From Pirellulaceae bacterium (GTDB lineage Bacteria > Planctomycetota > Planctomycetia > Pirellulales > Pirellulaceae): DNA of 64,000 nt. The stretch is taken from assembly GCA_029243025.1 (NCBI GenBank), contig JAQWSU010000051.1, positions 62,001 through 126,000 on the forward strand, given 5' to 3'. Of the stretch, positions 19,253-29,965 are shown piece by piece. The position numbers and the translations under genes are program-made. The first letter of the stretch is position 1; each line of letters opens with the position of its first letter. The notes beneath the pieces were generated by a model. It was given only the letters and a program-made list of their open reading frames with translations. It was not told the DNA's origin and ran no database searches.

Positions 19253-20401
19253 CTAGCCGTTTTTCGGGGTTAAGACCATGTTGTCCCGATGGACGACCTC
19301 CTCGTAGGGACAATGTCCCAGAGTTTCAAAAATCTGATTGCTTCGCAGGCCTTTGATTTTCCGTAACTCCGAATCGGAATAGTTCGTGAGTCCCCGCGCC
19401 CACTCCTGCCCCTGGCGATCGCGCAAAGTAACGACGTCGCCTTTGGTGAAGTCACCATGAATTTCCAGGATGCCAATCGCAAGGAGGCTGCGTCCTTGAT
19501 AGACGACCGCTTGCCGAGCACCGTCATCTAGCACAATTTTCCCACGTGGATGGGCTGAAAATCCGATCCAGCGTTTCCATGGGCTAACGCTCTTGCCTTC
19601 CGCAAGAAACACGGTGCCGATACATTCACCGGCGGCCACGCGTCTCAGAATATCCGGTTCGTGGCCGTTCGCCAGAATCACGTTTTCACCCGCCACAGTT
19701 GCTATTTTGGCGGCCTGTAACTTGCTCGCCATTCCCCCCTTACTTAGACCCGTGACAGCGTCTTGGGCAAACGACATGATTTTGTCATTAATGCAGGTAA
19801 CGGTGCTGACGAGCGACGTTTGGTCGCTTTTCGGTGGGCCATCAAAAAGACCATCGATGTCCGATAAAATCACCAGCAAAGGAGCCTGTACAAGGTTCGT
19901 TACCAAGGCAGCCAGGCGATCGTTGTCGCCAAACGTTGTCATTAGTTCGTCGACGGCTACCGTGTCGTTTTCATTGACGATCGGGATTGCCTTCATTTCA
20001 AGCAAAGCCAGTAAAGTGTTTCGCACGTTCAAATAGCTGGTGCGATCGTGTAAATCACCCGCGGTTAGCAGCACTTGTGCCGCGTGATAGCCATGTCGAT
20101 GAAAGGTCTGGTCGTAGGCTTCGATGAGTTTGGTTTGGCCGATGGCGGCCACGGCTTGCAGTTGCGATAGATCGGTGGGGCGCTGGGTGATTCCCAACTC
20201 CGACATGCCGGCTCCTACCGCACCACTGCTCACCAGCAAGACTTTGCGGCCACCCTCCACAATCCCATTAATCTGGTCTGCCAAACTTTCAATTCGTTCC
20301 ACATTCAGCTGACCGTCTGCATGGGTGAGCACGCGAGTACCGACTTTAACGACAATTCGGGAAGCTGCGGCGGTGATTTCTTGACGAACTAAATCCGACA
20401 T
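19253..20401 (-). CDS. proB: Glutamate 5-kinase
   Basis: The 382-residue protein has an amino-acid kinase domain (VVKVGTRVLTHADG, VSSGAVGAGMSELG, PIVNENDTVAVDEL, FGDNDRLAALV, LSDIDGLFDGPP, GMASKLQAAKIA) and a C-terminal PUA domain (GKIVLDDGARQAVVYQGRSL). It phosphorylates glutamate in the first step of proline synthesis. Length and the PUA domain match the standard bacterial enzyme, normally feedback-inhibited by proline. No proA is adjacent. Confidence 0.96.
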   Translation of the reverse strand: MSDLVRQEITAAASRIVVKVGTRVLTHADGQLNVERIESLADQINGIVEGGRKVLLVSSGAVGAGMSELGITQRPTDLSQLQAVAAIGQTKLIEAYDQTFHRHGYHAAQVLLTAGDLHDRTSYLNVRNTLLALLEMKAIPIVNENDTVAVDELMTTFGDNDRLAALVTNLVQAPLLVILSDIDGLFDGPPKSDQTSLVSTVTCINDKIMSFAQDAVTGLSKGGMASKLQAAKIATVAGENVILANGHEPDILRRVAAGECIGTVFLAEGKSVSPWKRWIGFSAHPRGKIVLDDGARQAVVYQGRSLLAIGILEIHGDFTKGDVVTLRDRQGQEWARGLTNYSDSELRKIKGLRSNQIFETLGHCPYEEVVHRDNMVLTPKNG

Positions 20402-20786
20402 GTTTCAGCTCACTGATTTGACGTGCCGGTTCGGCTGTGGGGAAACGTTCCCGCATGGCTGACAGGGCGAACGGCTAACGCGACAAACTACCGGGAAAGT
20501 GTCGACTCGACAACACAGAGCGATGTGGTTTCTTCACCCGTTGGATCGCCTCTTCAGGTTGTTTCTTGTCGCCGCCCGTTGGAGGGGAGCCTTCTTGCTT
20601 AAAAAAGGTAGTTCAAAACGCTCGGTTGAGGAAAACCGCATGGCCGCCTAAAATGGGACCGAACCCCGTGGGGTTCCTACCTGAGATTCATCTCAGCATG
20701 GGGAATGATGGTGGCGAAATTCTCCGGAAAAACGCTGTCGCCAAGTTGGACGGGAATTTAAGTCTTAGGGGGCGCGATTTTCATCG
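20402..20786. other. Intergenic region upstream of purF with a small inverted repeat
   Basis: About 385 bp between divergent proB and purF. GAACCCCGTGGGGTTC at 20661-20676 is self-complementary and could form a short hairpin 110 bp before purF, without a following T-run. No gene or known riboswitch was recognised. Confidence 0.4.
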
Positions 20787-22382
20787 ATGAGTGAAATCTT
20801 CCATGAGTGCGGCGTGGTTGCGATTTATCACCTGAAGGACGGCCCGGTCAGTTCATTATGTCCTGAGGGCGGCCCATCTCAAGTGACTCGCCTCATGCCT
20901 CGAATGTTGTTGGATGTCCAAAACCGTGGGCAACTCGCGGCTGGGATGACGACCTACAACTCCGATCGCGATCAGTTGATCGATACTCACAAAGAAGTGG
21001 GAACCGTGAGCGAGGTTTTTCGGCTGTCGCATTCTGGGAAACGGGAAAGCCTGCTGGCCGAATACAGTGGCAATGCGGCGATTGGACACGTGCGATATGC
21101 GACCTGCGGACGAGACGATCGCAGTTACGCCCAGCCATTTGAACGCCATCATCTGCAGAAATACAAATGGTTTAGCTTTGCCTTCAACGGCCAGTTGGCA
21201 AACTACAGTGACTTACGCGATCAATTGCTCCGCGACGATGATCATCATTTAGCGAGAAACACCGACACCGAGATTATTATGCACGAGCTTAGTCGGGAAC
21301 TAAGTGGAGATGCACGAGATGACTTGGTCCAAGTGATGCGAAATGTGGCGCAACGCTTTGATGGAGCTTACTGTCTTGCACTGCTCAACGCCTGTGGGCA
21401 AATGTTGGTTGCACGCGATCCGTTAGGGATCAAGCCAATGTGTTATGCGATCGACGGACCATTGTTTGCAGCCGCGAGTGAAAGTGTTGCCTTGTTGAAT
21501 CTTGGGTTTGAACGCGACAGCATCAAATCGCTCGAGCCGGGTACGGCTGTCGTGATCTCGGATGGTGAAATAAAGATCGAGCGTTTTGCAGACAGCCCGG
21601 GCCGGGCCCACTGTTTCTTTGAATGGATCTATTTTGCCAACGTGGCGAGCACCCTGGATGATCGAAGTGTCTATCTTTCTCGGACCGCCCTCGGCGAAGA
21701 ATTGGCCCGATTGGAACGCGAGGAAGGCAAAGTGCCTCTCGACGAAAATACCATTATCGTGCCTGTTCCCGACACGAGTAAGGCGGCAGCCGACTCCATG
21801 GCATTTCATCTGAAGATTCCTTGTCGCGAAGGTCTCATTCGTAATCGATACTCCGGCCGTACCTTCATCGAAGGTAGCAATGGTCGCCAGCAGGCCGCGA
21901 AAATCAAATACACGCCGTTGCGACAGGTGCTGGAGGGGAAACGGGTTTTACTGGTTGAGGATTCGATCGTTCGTTCAACAACGATGAAGGTGCTCCTGGA
22001 CCGCATTCGCAGTGAAGGCGCTGCCGAGATTCACGTTCGAGTCGCTTGTCCGCCGATTGTGGCTCCCTGTTTTTACGGTATCGACATGTCGACTGTGGAT
22101 GAGTTATTTGCGCCGCGTTTTCTTAATGGAGATTTACGGCTGTCGGATGAAGTCCATCAACAGATGGCGGATAGCCTGGGGGCCGATTCGCTGCGTTATC
22201 TACCTGTAAAGGCCATCGCCCAAGCCATTGAAAGACCCGATACTGAACTGTGCCAAGCTTGTATCACCGGTGAGTATCCGACGGCTTGCGGACAGACACT
22301 TTATCAAATTTCACTGCAGGAGTCAGGCGAAGAGTCGAGCGAAAGACGAACTTACGAGCTTGGCGAAGGAGTCCGCAGCTAA
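20787..22382 (+). CDS. purF: Amidophosphoribosyltransferase
   Basis: The 531-residue enzyme has an N-terminal glutaminase domain whose nucleophile would be Cys-8 ([14 protein letters not shown]), exposed after removal of a short propeptide. Supporting motifs are [20 protein letters not shown] and RDPLGIKPM. The PRPP-binding domain has [15 protein letters not shown]. Cysteines in [19 protein letters not shown] and [10 protein letters not shown] match the positions that hold the iron-sulfur cluster in Bacillus-type PurF. It commits PRPP to purine synthesis by making phosphoribosylamine. Confidence 0.95.
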   Translation: MSEIFHECGVVAIYHLKDGPVSSLCPEGGPSQVTRLMPRMLLDVQNRGQLAAGMTTYNSDRDQLIDTHKEVGTVSEVFRLSHSGKRESLLAEYSGNAAIGHVRYATCGRDDRSYAQPFERHHLQKYKWFSFAFNGQLANYSDLRDQLLRDDDHHLARNTDTEIIMHELSRELSGDARDDLVQVMRNVAQRFDGAYCLALLNACGQMLVARDPLGIKPMCYAIDGPLFAAASESVALLNLGFERDSIKSLEPGTAVVISDGEIKIERFADSPGRAHCFFEWIYFANVASTLDDRSVYLSRTALGEELARLEREEGKVPLDENTIIVPVPDTSKAAADSMAFHLKIPCREGLIRNRYSGRTFIEGSNGRQQAAKIKYTPLRQVLEGKRVLLVEDSIVRSTTMKVLLDRIRSEGAAEIHVRVACPPIVAPCFYGIDMSTVDELFAPRFLNGDLRLSDEVHQQMADSLGADSLRYLPVKAIAQAIERPDTELCQACITGEYPTACGQTLYQISLQESGEESSERRTYELGEGVRS

Positions 22383-22400
22383 AGATCAGTTTGCTGCGAG

Positions 22401-23057
22401 TTAAAGCGTCTCGCGGACCGTCTTGGAGAATTCTGAGCGATAGACTGGCTCGTTGTGCAGTCGCATGCGGCGTTCAAAGTGGGTGCGATAATCGAGGTTG
22501 TGAGCGGAAGCCTTTTCTTCGACGTGCTGTGGGCCACTGAGCGGAATCTTTTCGCGCATGAGTTCCAAGGCTTCATCGAAATACTCTTTGACGTCCGTCC
22601 AGAAGTGCAGGCGTCCGTCCGCCTTTAGTACTCGATAAACATCCAAGAGGAATGCTTCATTCATGATTCGACGCTTGCGATGGCGTTTTTTCCACCAAGG
22701 GTCTGGAAAGTAGACATGCACCGCGTCCAAACTTTCCGAGGACAGGTGGTCGTGGAAGAACTTTTGCGCGTCGCCGTGAATCAAAAAAGCATTGTCACGG
22801 GCAGCTTTCGCGAGTCGAGCTGCGGCAAAACTCGCGTATTTGCGGGCGATTTCAATGCCGATAAAGTTGCGATCTGGTAAATCACCCGATGCGGTTGACA
22901 TGAACAGCCCCTTGCCGCAGCCAACTTCCACTTCCAGAGGAGCGTCGTGTTGAAACATCTCGGCGGGCATGAAGGGGGCCGTTAACGAATCAAATTCGCG
23001 CAAGTGCCAGGAAAGATCCAGATCCGCATCAATCTTACGCAGTGCTCGACGTCCCAT
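22401..23057 (-). CDS. trmB: tRNA (guanine-N7-)-methyltransferase
   Basis: A 218-residue protein of TrmB type. Motifs are LEVEVGCGKGLFM (SAM binding), NFIGIEIARKYA, and the family signature VHVYFPDPWWKKRHRKRRI. It makes m7G at position 46 of tRNA. It is convergent with purF, 18 bp apart. The start ATG gives the normal family length. Confidence 0.95.
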   Translation of the reverse strand: MGRRALRKIDADLDLSWHLREFDSLTAPFMPAEMFQHDAPLEVEVGCGKGLFMSTASGDLPDRNFIGIEIARKYASFAAARLAKAARDNAFLIHGDAQKFFHDHLSSESLDAVHVYFPDPWWKKRHRKRRIMNEAFLLDVYRVLKADGRLHFWTDVKEYFDEALELMREKIPLSGPQHVEEKASAHNLDYRTHFERRMRLHNEPVYRSEFSKTVRETL

Positions 23058-23121
23058 ATGCTTGACCGAATGCGGTCCGCGTCGCGAACATTGAAGCCAA
23101 GCAAGGTGGCTTCGTCGTTAC

Positions 23122-23646
23122 CTAACCTTGACGATCGCGGATGGCTCCTTCCAATGCGGCAATCGGAAGCGGAATCCCCTTGATCGTGCCATCGACCACG
23201 ATGCGATCTTTGACCGCGCCCTGAAAGCGACAGACGATCATGCGGCCTCGTCGTACCTTGACGAGCATCGTCATAATCAACAGCCGATCTCCGGGAATGA
23301 CGGGATCCCGAAATCGCACACCCTCTAAACCGCCAAAGCCGACCATCTCGCTTCCCAAGAGGTCATGCTTTTGCGTGTAGTACGAAGCCAGCTGGGCTGC
23401 CGCTTCACACATGATCACGCCAGGCATCAATGGCATGCCAGGCATATGGCCTCTTGCCCAAAATTCTTTTTCCGTCGTGTCACGGAATCCCAAGCAAGTG
23501 TGATTCTCAGTGTTTTCGTGAATGATCCCCGACAACTGCTCCATTTCAAAACGCTGGGGGTTGTAACGACGAATCACTTCGATATCGGCAGTCACATGGT
23601 TCAGATCAATCGCCGACAGATCGAATAGAAAATCCTTGGAGTTCAA
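23122..23646 (-). CDS. FabZ/FabA-like 3-hydroxyacyl-ACP dehydratase
   Basis: The 174-residue hot-dog protein carries WARGHMPGMPLMPGVIMCEA, the FabZ active-site His and loop; the catalytic Glu is in MCEAAAQLASY. Start is a TTG at 23646 preceded by GGGGAAAG, since no ATG lies near the domain start. It would dehydrate 3-hydroxyacyl-ACP in fatty acid or specialised lipid synthesis. It lies just downstream of a 32-codon basic gene and a ruined lipid-exporter gene, all leftward. Confidence 0.85.
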   Translation of the reverse strand: MNSKDFLFDLSAIDLNHVTADIEVIRRYNPQRFEMEQLSGIIHENTENHTCLGFRDTTEKEFWARGHMPGMPLMPGVIMCEAAAQLASYYTQKHDLLGSEMVGFGGLEGVRFRDPVIPGDRLLIMTMLVKVRRGRMIVCRFQGAVKDRIVVDGTIKGIPLPIAALEGAIRDRQG

Positions 23647-23700
23647 ATCTTTCCCCTTGCTGGCATCTGCGACAGTCGTGAAACGAATCCGATAACAAAA

Positions 23701-23799
23701 CTAAGTCTTGGTGATCTTTCGCTTCGATTTGCGGGCCTTCGCATTCGCGGGACGCTTGCCGTGATTCGCTTTCTTGATCTTGCGCCGTGGTTTGCTCAT
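23701..23799 (-). CDS. Very small, highly basic protein
   Basis: A 32-residue frame starting at the ATG at 23799, seven bases after an excellent TAGGAG site, and ending in TAG at 23701. It begins MSKPRRKIKKANHGK and is about half Lys and Arg, with no acidic residue, so it would bind nucleic acid or the ribosome; this is inferred from charge. It lies 54 bp before the fabZ-like start. I do not recognise a named ribosomal family. Confidence 0.65.
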   Translation of the reverse strand: MSKPRRKIKKANHGKRPANAKARKSKRKITKT

Positions 23800-23934
23800 C
23801 TTTGTCTCCTAAGCGTGTCGAGCGACAGAAATTCAATTCCGCAGGATAACATTTTGCTTTCGTATTGAGAAGCCCGAGCGATGGCTGGAGATTTCCCCTT
23901 GGTCTCAGAGGAATCGTCCTAACTCCTAGTGCTG

Positions 23935-26452
23935 TTAAGTGTTGCGGAAGAGATCGGTTCGCGAGGAGGCCCGCTGCGACAATCGATGCATCAGTGCTGG
24001 AAGCCAAACAAGGGAAGTCAGGAGGCAACAGCTTACTCCGAGCGTTACCACCCGTCCCAGCGAGCGAAGCCCTTCGTGTTGTGCGAGCATAAGACTCCCG
24101 AAACCAATCATTGACGTCAGTGATGTCATGATGATCCCGTGGGCCGTCGCCGGTCGTATCGAGAGCACGCCTTGCTGTTGTTGCCAGTCGTGAACCACGT
24201 GGACTCCATCGTCGATTCCGATGTCGACAAGTAGCGGCAACACGATAATGTTGGCCGGATTCAGCGGGATTTGCAGCTAGCCCATCAGACCGAACAGTTG
24301 CAGTAGGCCGAACAAAGTGAGGGGAGCCGCCAACAGAATCAGAGTCGGGCGGCGCAGATCCCACCATAACACCAGCAAGACAGCAAAACTCGAATAGGCT
24401 GCTGCTTGAATATAGCTACGCTTCATTTGGTGGGACCCATGGTGATTTTGCATCGGTTGTCCTGTTGCTGACGGGTCCACCGACTTAATTTGGGTGATAA
24501 ATTCTTCTAAAGCCTCGGGGTCCCAGATGTTTCCTTTGGCGTAGACCCGCAGCAGACGTTCTCCTTGATGTCCAACGAAGCGAGCTCGCAGGCTTTCAGG
24601 CAGATCGGAAATGGTCGGGAGCTCGAACGATGAAACGGCTTGCAAGCTTGTCAGTTGCTGCCAGCGATCTTTGAGAACCGAATTGCTCGCTTGTTGGAGC
24701 CGTTGTTGCGATTGGGGTGTTTGCTGGAGATCGGGAAGCAAGTCGGCGTTGGGGACCCGCTCCAAGGGATCGGTCACGGGGTGAGGAAAGTCGATTGAGC
24801 TGAAAGGGGGCGATTGGTTGACTGCAGCAAGTCGGTGGGAGATTCTCTTGATGATCGTTTGCTTTTGATCGGTGGCATGGGGAATCAATTCGGACAAGTC
24901 TTCGACTCGTTCGACCGAATCAAGCTTGCTGAACGCATTTCGCCGACGCGCTAAGTCATCCCGATCTGTGGCGATTGAAATCGCATGCCAAACACTTTGC
25001 TTGGCGCTTGCAATCAGACGATGTTCCCAAGCAACACTTTCGAGGCCTGCTGCTTGCAGATTCAGCAAGTTGTGATCATATCGCAAGCGAGAAATCCCTA
25101 GGGTCAGCAGGATCGTCAAAATGATCCCCTACGCGACCGTTTGTTGAGAATTTTTCCAGCATGGTCGAAGCGTTCTCGATGCAATTCTTTGCAGATTGCA
25201 TCGCGGCGGCTCGTAGGGGCGACGGTCAAGACGCAAGAGAGCTGGAAGCACGAGCAGCGTTGCTAACACGCAAAGCAGGATTTATCCGCCAGCGATGATG
25301 CTCAATTTGGCGACTCCCAAGAACTCGGTAAGACCGGTTGTGAAAAAGGCGAGGGCGGTTGTGACGCCCGCCGTCAGAATTGTGGGACCGATGGTCAGTG
25401 AGGTTTGCAGCAAGGTGGTTGATGAGTCTTTGTAAGTCCTCCGCAGCGCGAGGTAGCGAGTGACGTAATGAATCGCGAAGTCAACTCCAAGCCCGATAGA
25501 ATTACACCGAAAGATACGCTCAGAATGCTGAGACGGCCCAGCGTAAGGGTGAGATAACCACAGGTCCACGTGATTCCGACCAGCAGGGCTGTGATTGCAA
25601 ATGCCGGATATCGAAGTTTGCCAAATCCTGCCCAGAAAAGAAGGGACACCAAAACAAGCGAAACGATACTTGCTTTCGTCATGTCAGCTTCGCTTGTTGA
25701 CATCTCGTCAAATTCGATCACGGGTAGACCTGTCACTCCGATTTCAATACCAGAGTGTTTTTTAGAGGTTGTCATCGCTATTTTTCGCAGTTTCGTAATG
25801 GATTGTTGTCCTGACGCGAACTGCTGGGCAGGGTTGACCAGATGAAACGCGATTAGTCCGCGTTTGTTGTCGTTGGAGAGCGTGTAAGTTAGCAAGCGAG
25901 CTTGCAGATCGTGAGCTATTTTTGCAAACGGCCAAGGCGACTCGTATTGATCCGGGGTGGTCGCCGCGACGGTGACAAGTTGCCAAAACAGTTGAGCATT
26001 GGCGGACTCGGCTTCGTGAGTGAGTAAGGGAATGGCCTGAATCAATGATTCTTCAAGTGAATTGCGCTCTGCCACCGAAAGGTAATACAACCCCTTTCGG
26101 CTGAATTGGGCTGTGGCAATTTTGTAGTGAACGTTGCGAAAGAGATCGGGTTGCTCAAGCAGTTGCTGCCCGATGTCATCCAGCGCATCGCAAATCATCG
26201 ACGGATCAGAGCCTTCCACGACCACGAGCACGTTGTCAGTCGCATCGAATTGGTGCGTGAAGTCGAGCCAATCTTGTTGAGACTCGCTACCAGGTCCGAG
26301 CAAGGCGGTTCGCTTGGTGCTGAATTCAAGTCGCTGCATCATGAAGAATACGCAGCCGAGCGCCAGCAAAGTGTCACCACGACCGGACAAGAAATTGCCA
26401 GCCGCGTGAGGTTGCGAATCAAAACGGCTTGCAGCCGGTGACTGTGCTGCAT
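23935..26452 (-). pseudogene. Decayed RND/MMPL-family exporter, HpnN-like
   Basis: Continuous similarity to a large RND transporter (about 840 codons, close to HpnN length) is broken by two frameshifts and three in-frame stops. The start (MQHSHRLQAVLIRNLTRL at 26452) shifts frame near 26365. A second shift is near 25500, between SILSVSFGVI and IGLGVDFAIHYVTRYLALR. Stops lie at 25282 (TAA), about 25132 (TAG) and 24277 (TAG), each with recognisable membrane protein beyond it (ILLCVLATLLVLPALL; LQIPLNPANIIVLPLLVDIG). Paired IGLGVDFA and VDIGIDDGVHVVHDW segments are the two RND halves. HpnN moves hopanoids to the outer membrane in other bacteria. Confidence 0.85.
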
Positions 26453-26473
26453 GCGAAGGGACTCATAGCAGGG

Positions 26474-27487
26474 TTATGCGTGACTCAATTCAGCCAAATG
26501 ACGAAGCTTCTCAAGGGCTGCACCACTCGTAATTGCGTCCATCGCAAGCTGCGTGCAGCTTGCCGGTGACTCGTTCATGTTCGCCGTCCAGAGTGCGGCC
26601 GCGGCGTTGATTGCAACGATATCTCGAGCCGGCCCCGCCGTGTTATTGAAGACCTTGCGGATGATTTCAGCGCTGTCAGCAGGGGAATTAACCAGCATTG
26701 ACGATTTGTCCGTGCAGACTTCCAACCCGAATTGGTCGGGTGTCCAACGGAAGTCATGAACCGTGCTCTTGGTGATTTCTGTACAGTCAGTGGCCCCAGT
26801 CAGTGTGACTTCATCCAGACCATCCGAGCCACAAACGACCACGGATCGTTCTGTACCCAGTCGTTCGAGAGCGTTGGCGAGTAAGGGGCGAAGTTCGGGC
26901 TTGCCCACCCCTAGTAACTGAAACTGAGCGTTGGCCGGATTACAAAGCGGTCCCAAAAGATTGAAAATCGTACGAATTCCCAGTTTTTTCCGGACAGCGG
27001 CCACGTGACGCATCGACTGATGCATCAGCGGGGCGAAACAGAAACAGATTCCAGCCTCTTCCAAACATCGCTCAGATTGCGCGACGGTGGCCTCAATATT
27101 GACACCCAGCTCTGCGAGCACATCGGCTGAACCCGTCTTGCTGGTCATACCCCGATTGCCGTGTTTTGCAACAGCGACGTCAGCTGCCGCGGTGACAATC
27201 GCTGCCGCAGTACTAATGTTGAATGTGCCTGATGCGTCGCCGCCCGTTCCGCATGTATCTAGCAAACGTGGACGAGTTGAGCGAATCGGTGTCATGTTCC
27301 GCCGTAGAGCCTCGGCGGCTCCAGCGATTTCATCTACGGTTTCGCCCTTTTGATGAAGAGCGGTCAGCAGGAGTGCAATCTGTTCTTCTTGCCAGCTGCC
27401 CTGCATGATCGCATGAATAGCGGATGACATCTCTTCCATGGATAAATTTTCGCCGCCGGAAACGCGGCCAAGGATTTCACTTGTCAT
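26474..27487 (-). CDS. trpD: Anthranilate phosphoribosyltransferase
   Basis: The 337-residue protein has the family motifs DTCGTGGDASGTFNISTAAA (PRPP binding), VAKHGNRGMTSKTGSADVLA and GPLCNPANAQFQLLGV. It transfers phosphoribose to anthranilate in tryptophan synthesis. It lies alone, without other trp genes, a scattered arrangement. The ruined RND gene starts 22 bp downstream on the same strand. Confidence 0.95.
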   Translation of the reverse strand: MTSEILGRVSGGENLSMEEMSSAIHAIMQGSWQEEQIALLLTALHQKGETVDEIAGAAEALRRNMTPIRSTRPRLLDTCGTGGDASGTFNISTAAAIVTAAADVAVAKHGNRGMTSKTGSADVLAELGVNIEATVAQSERCLEEAGICFCFAPLMHQSMRHVAAVRKKLGIRTIFNLLGPLCNPANAQFQLLGVGKPELRPLLANALERLGTERSVVVCGSDGLDEVTLTGATDCTEITKSTVHDFRWTPDQFGLEVCTDKSSMLVNSPADSAEIIRKVFNNTAGPARDIVAINAAAALWTANMNESPASCTQLAMDAITSGAALEKLRHLAELSHA

Positions 27488-27718
27488 GAAGGGGGGGTCC
27501 TGTCCAGCGATAGGGTGTCAGGATTGAAAGCAGGGGATCATTGAATTACCTGAATTGCCCAGATTCTAGCAGCCGATCGCAGGTCAGACCACGCTGATCG
27601 TGTCGAAGCCGTTTTTTTACCGATTTCGATTAGCCTTGTTGCACGGTAGTCCCAAATCTACAATCGTGATTAACCGGTATAGTCTCTTAATTCTATTCAT
27701 CTATTGAGTTTCAGCCCG

Positions 27719-28663
27719 ATGCCTCGACGAGTTATTATCGATTGTGACCCGGGGATCGACGATGCGGTTGCCCTTTGCATGGCATTGTTCGATCCCAGAT
27801 TCGAAGTCGTGGCCATCACGGCGACGGCGGGCAATGTCGACGCGCGTCAGTCCAGTCGGAATGTGCAGACCGTCATTGAAATGCTCGACCCGCCCCGCTG
27901 GCCGCGACTAGGAATGGGTCGCGAGTCGAGTGCAACATCATCGGTTGATACAACGGATCTGCATGGTGCTGATGGCTTAGGGAATCTAGACGTTTCGATA
28001 TCGGAGTTGCATCATCAACACCCGTCCGACAAGGTGATTGCCGATGCGGTTCGCAATGAACCGGGAGAATTGACAATTGTTGCCTTAGGGCCGCTGACGA
28101 ATATTGCTCGCGCGATCAGTCGCGATCCGGATTTGACGACGATGATCGATCAAATCATCATGACGGGAGGCAGTGTTGAGGGCATCGGCAATGTGACTCC
28201 TGCGGCCGAGCGCAATATCTATTCCGATCCAGAGGCAGCACGGGCCGTGTTTCACTCACCCATCACCAAAACGCTCGTCCCGTTGGACGTAACGCGTCGG
28301 CTGATGTTTCCCTTCGATCTGGTCGATCGACTGCCGCACGGTGAAACACGAGCTGGGAAATTGCTCCATCATGTGGTGCCTTACGCCTTTCGTGCTTATC
28401 GGCAACAACTAGGGCTCGAAGGTATTCATTTGCATGACGCCGTCTCCCTCGTCTTCGCACTCCAACCTGAGCTGTTTCGCACCGAAGAAATGGCGGGAGA
28501 TGTCGAAACGCAAGGTGAACTGACTCGCGGGACAACAATCTTTGACCGACGTCCACGACCCGACTGGCGAATTAACATGGATGTCGTGGTGGATTTGGAT
28601 CTCATCGAAGTTCAAGCTGCTATCGAGCGAGGCTTGAAGTACGCCGGCCAGCAAACCGCCTAG
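27719..28663 (+). CDS. Inosine/uridine-preferring nucleoside hydrolase
   Basis: The 314-residue protein starts MPRRVIIDCDPGIDDAVA at 27719; DxDxGxDD is the calcium-binding signature. Other motifs are TATAGNVDARQSSRN, GPLTNIARAI, IIMTGGSVEG and ERNIYSDPEAARAVF. The enzyme splits the N-glycosidic bond of nucleosides in salvage. Substrate choice among nucleosides cannot be told. It converges on the protease gene with a 42-bp gap. Confidence 0.92.
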   Translation: MPRRVIIDCDPGIDDAVALCMALFDPRFEVVAITATAGNVDARQSSRNVQTVIEMLDPPRWPRLGMGRESSATSSVDTTDLHGADGLGNLDVSISELHHQHPSDKVIADAVRNEPGELTIVALGPLTNIARAISRDPDLTTMIDQIIMTGGSVEGIGNVTPAAERNIYSDPEAARAVFHSPITKTLVPLDVTRRLMFPFDLVDRLPHGETRAGKLLHHVVPYAFRAYRQQLGLEGIHLHDAVSLVFALQPELFRTEEMAGDVETQGELTRGTTIFDRRPRPDWRINMDVVVDLDLIEVQAAIERGLKYAGQQTA

Positions 28664-28705
28664 CTTCAAACGTACCAGCACGGTTACTTATTGATTGCCG
28701 GTGGC

Positions 28706-29902
28706 TCACCGGTTGACGGGTTCGAAATGCCGACGGTTGGCAACTTTGACATTTAATTTTACCAGTTTGGTGTTCCGCACAACATCGATGGAAACCGTTT
28801 GGTTGATCGGCGTCATACTAACCAAATTGACTAAATGGTCATCGTCTTCGATAAAGATTCCGTCGTAAGTGGTGATGAGGTCATCCACTTGAAGGTTGGA
28901 GAAAAAGGCGGGAGACCTTGGAGTCACCCCTTTGACTAAGGCTCCTCGAACTCGATCGAGGCCGAGTCGTTGAGCTTTTTCTAGCGAGTATTCGCCATCC
29001 AATTGGACGCCCAAATAAGCATGGCTGACCTCCCCGTAGACGATCAATTGCTCGGCAACGAACATCACCAGCCGGATTGGAATCGCAAAGCTGACACCTT
29101 CGTTTCCGCCAGAGTTACTGGCGATGGCCGTGTTGATGCCGATGACTTCACCCCTCAGGTTGAGAAGCGGACCGCCGCTGTTGCCTGGGTTGATTGCCGC
29201 ATCGGTCTGTAGGAAATCCTGGAGACGAACATTTTCGGTCCCTAATTCGAGATCGCGCCGGCCCTTGGCACTGATGATTCCGTAAGTCACAGAATGACTT
29301 AAACCAAACGGGCTACCCACTGCGACAACGAAATCACCGATTTCTACTTGATCGCTATTACCGAGGCGGGCGGAAACAATATTTTCACCACGGACCCGGA
29401 TCACTGCCACGTCCGTGTCTGCATCCGTCCAGGTCTTTAGGGGGCGGAGATGACGGCCGTCACTCAGTCGTACCTTGATGTTTTCGAGCGAAGTATCAGC
29501 AATCACGTGCCGATTGGTGATCACGAAAAACTCGCGATTCAACTTGATGATGATGCCAGAGCCAGCCTCTTCGATGGTTGGCTGGGAACCGAATTGCCCA
29601 TCGCTGACTTCCGTCTTGTACGACTCGATGTGGACGACGGTTGGCTTGACGAGCTGAACCACCTTCTTGAGAAGGTTTCCCTGACTCTTGACAAGAGCGT
29701 ACTCAGCAGCAACTTCTTCGTACAGTTTATCCCGACTGTTGTCGACGGTTGCTTGTTCCACAACTCGCGGAGCACTTCGCGGTTTGAGAGCCACCGTTTG
29801 AGCCGACGCGGGTGCGATGCTGCACACTGTTGCCATGCCGCACGCGGTGAAAGTCGTGGCGGCGAATAATAATTTGAACCATCTCAGACGCACAAAGAGC
29901 AT
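28706..29902 (-). CDS. HtrA/DegP-like serine protease with PDZ domain
   Basis: The 398-residue protein has a signal peptide (FKLLFAATTFTACGMATV), a trypsin-like domain with His in VITNRHVIAD, Asp in DTDVAVIRV and Ser in NPGNSGGPLLN, and a C-terminal PDZ domain (YLGVQLDGEY, VKGVTPRSPAFFSNLQVDD). It should act in the periplasm in protein quality control. GGAGG precedes the ATG. A DksA-like gene lies 63 bp upstream on the same strand. Confidence 0.93.
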   Translation of the reverse strand: MLFVRLRWFKLLFAATTFTACGMATVCSIAPASAQTVALKPRSAPRVVEQATVDNSRDKLYEEVAAEYALVKSQGNLLKKVVQLVKPTVVHIESYKTEVSDGQFGSQPTIEEAGSGIIIKLNREFFVITNRHVIADTSLENIKVRLSDGRHLRPLKTWTDADTDVAVIRVRGENIVSARLGNSDQVEIGDFVVAVGSPFGLSHSVTYGIISAKGRRDLELGTENVRLQDFLQTDAAINPGNSGGPLLNLRGEVIGINTAIASNSGGNEGVSFAIPIRLVMFVAEQLIVYGEVSHAYLGVQLDGEYSLEKAQRLGLDRVRGALVKGVTPRSPAFFSNLQVDDLITTYDGIFIEDDDHLVNLVSMTPINQTVSIDVVRNTKLVKLNVKVANRRHFEPVNR

Positions 29903-29965
29903 GCCGTAAACCTCCGTGTCTCACGGCTGGATCCATTCTCAGCCGGCAGTGAACTCGAAATGCGG

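Noticed and set aside
20566-20790. A 74-codon frame before purF
   Set aside because: It overlaps the purF start, has no ribosome site and no recognisable features.
23935-26452. Stop-codon readthrough or recoding in the RND gene
   Set aside because: Two separate frame changes and both TAA and TAG stops make decay much more likely.
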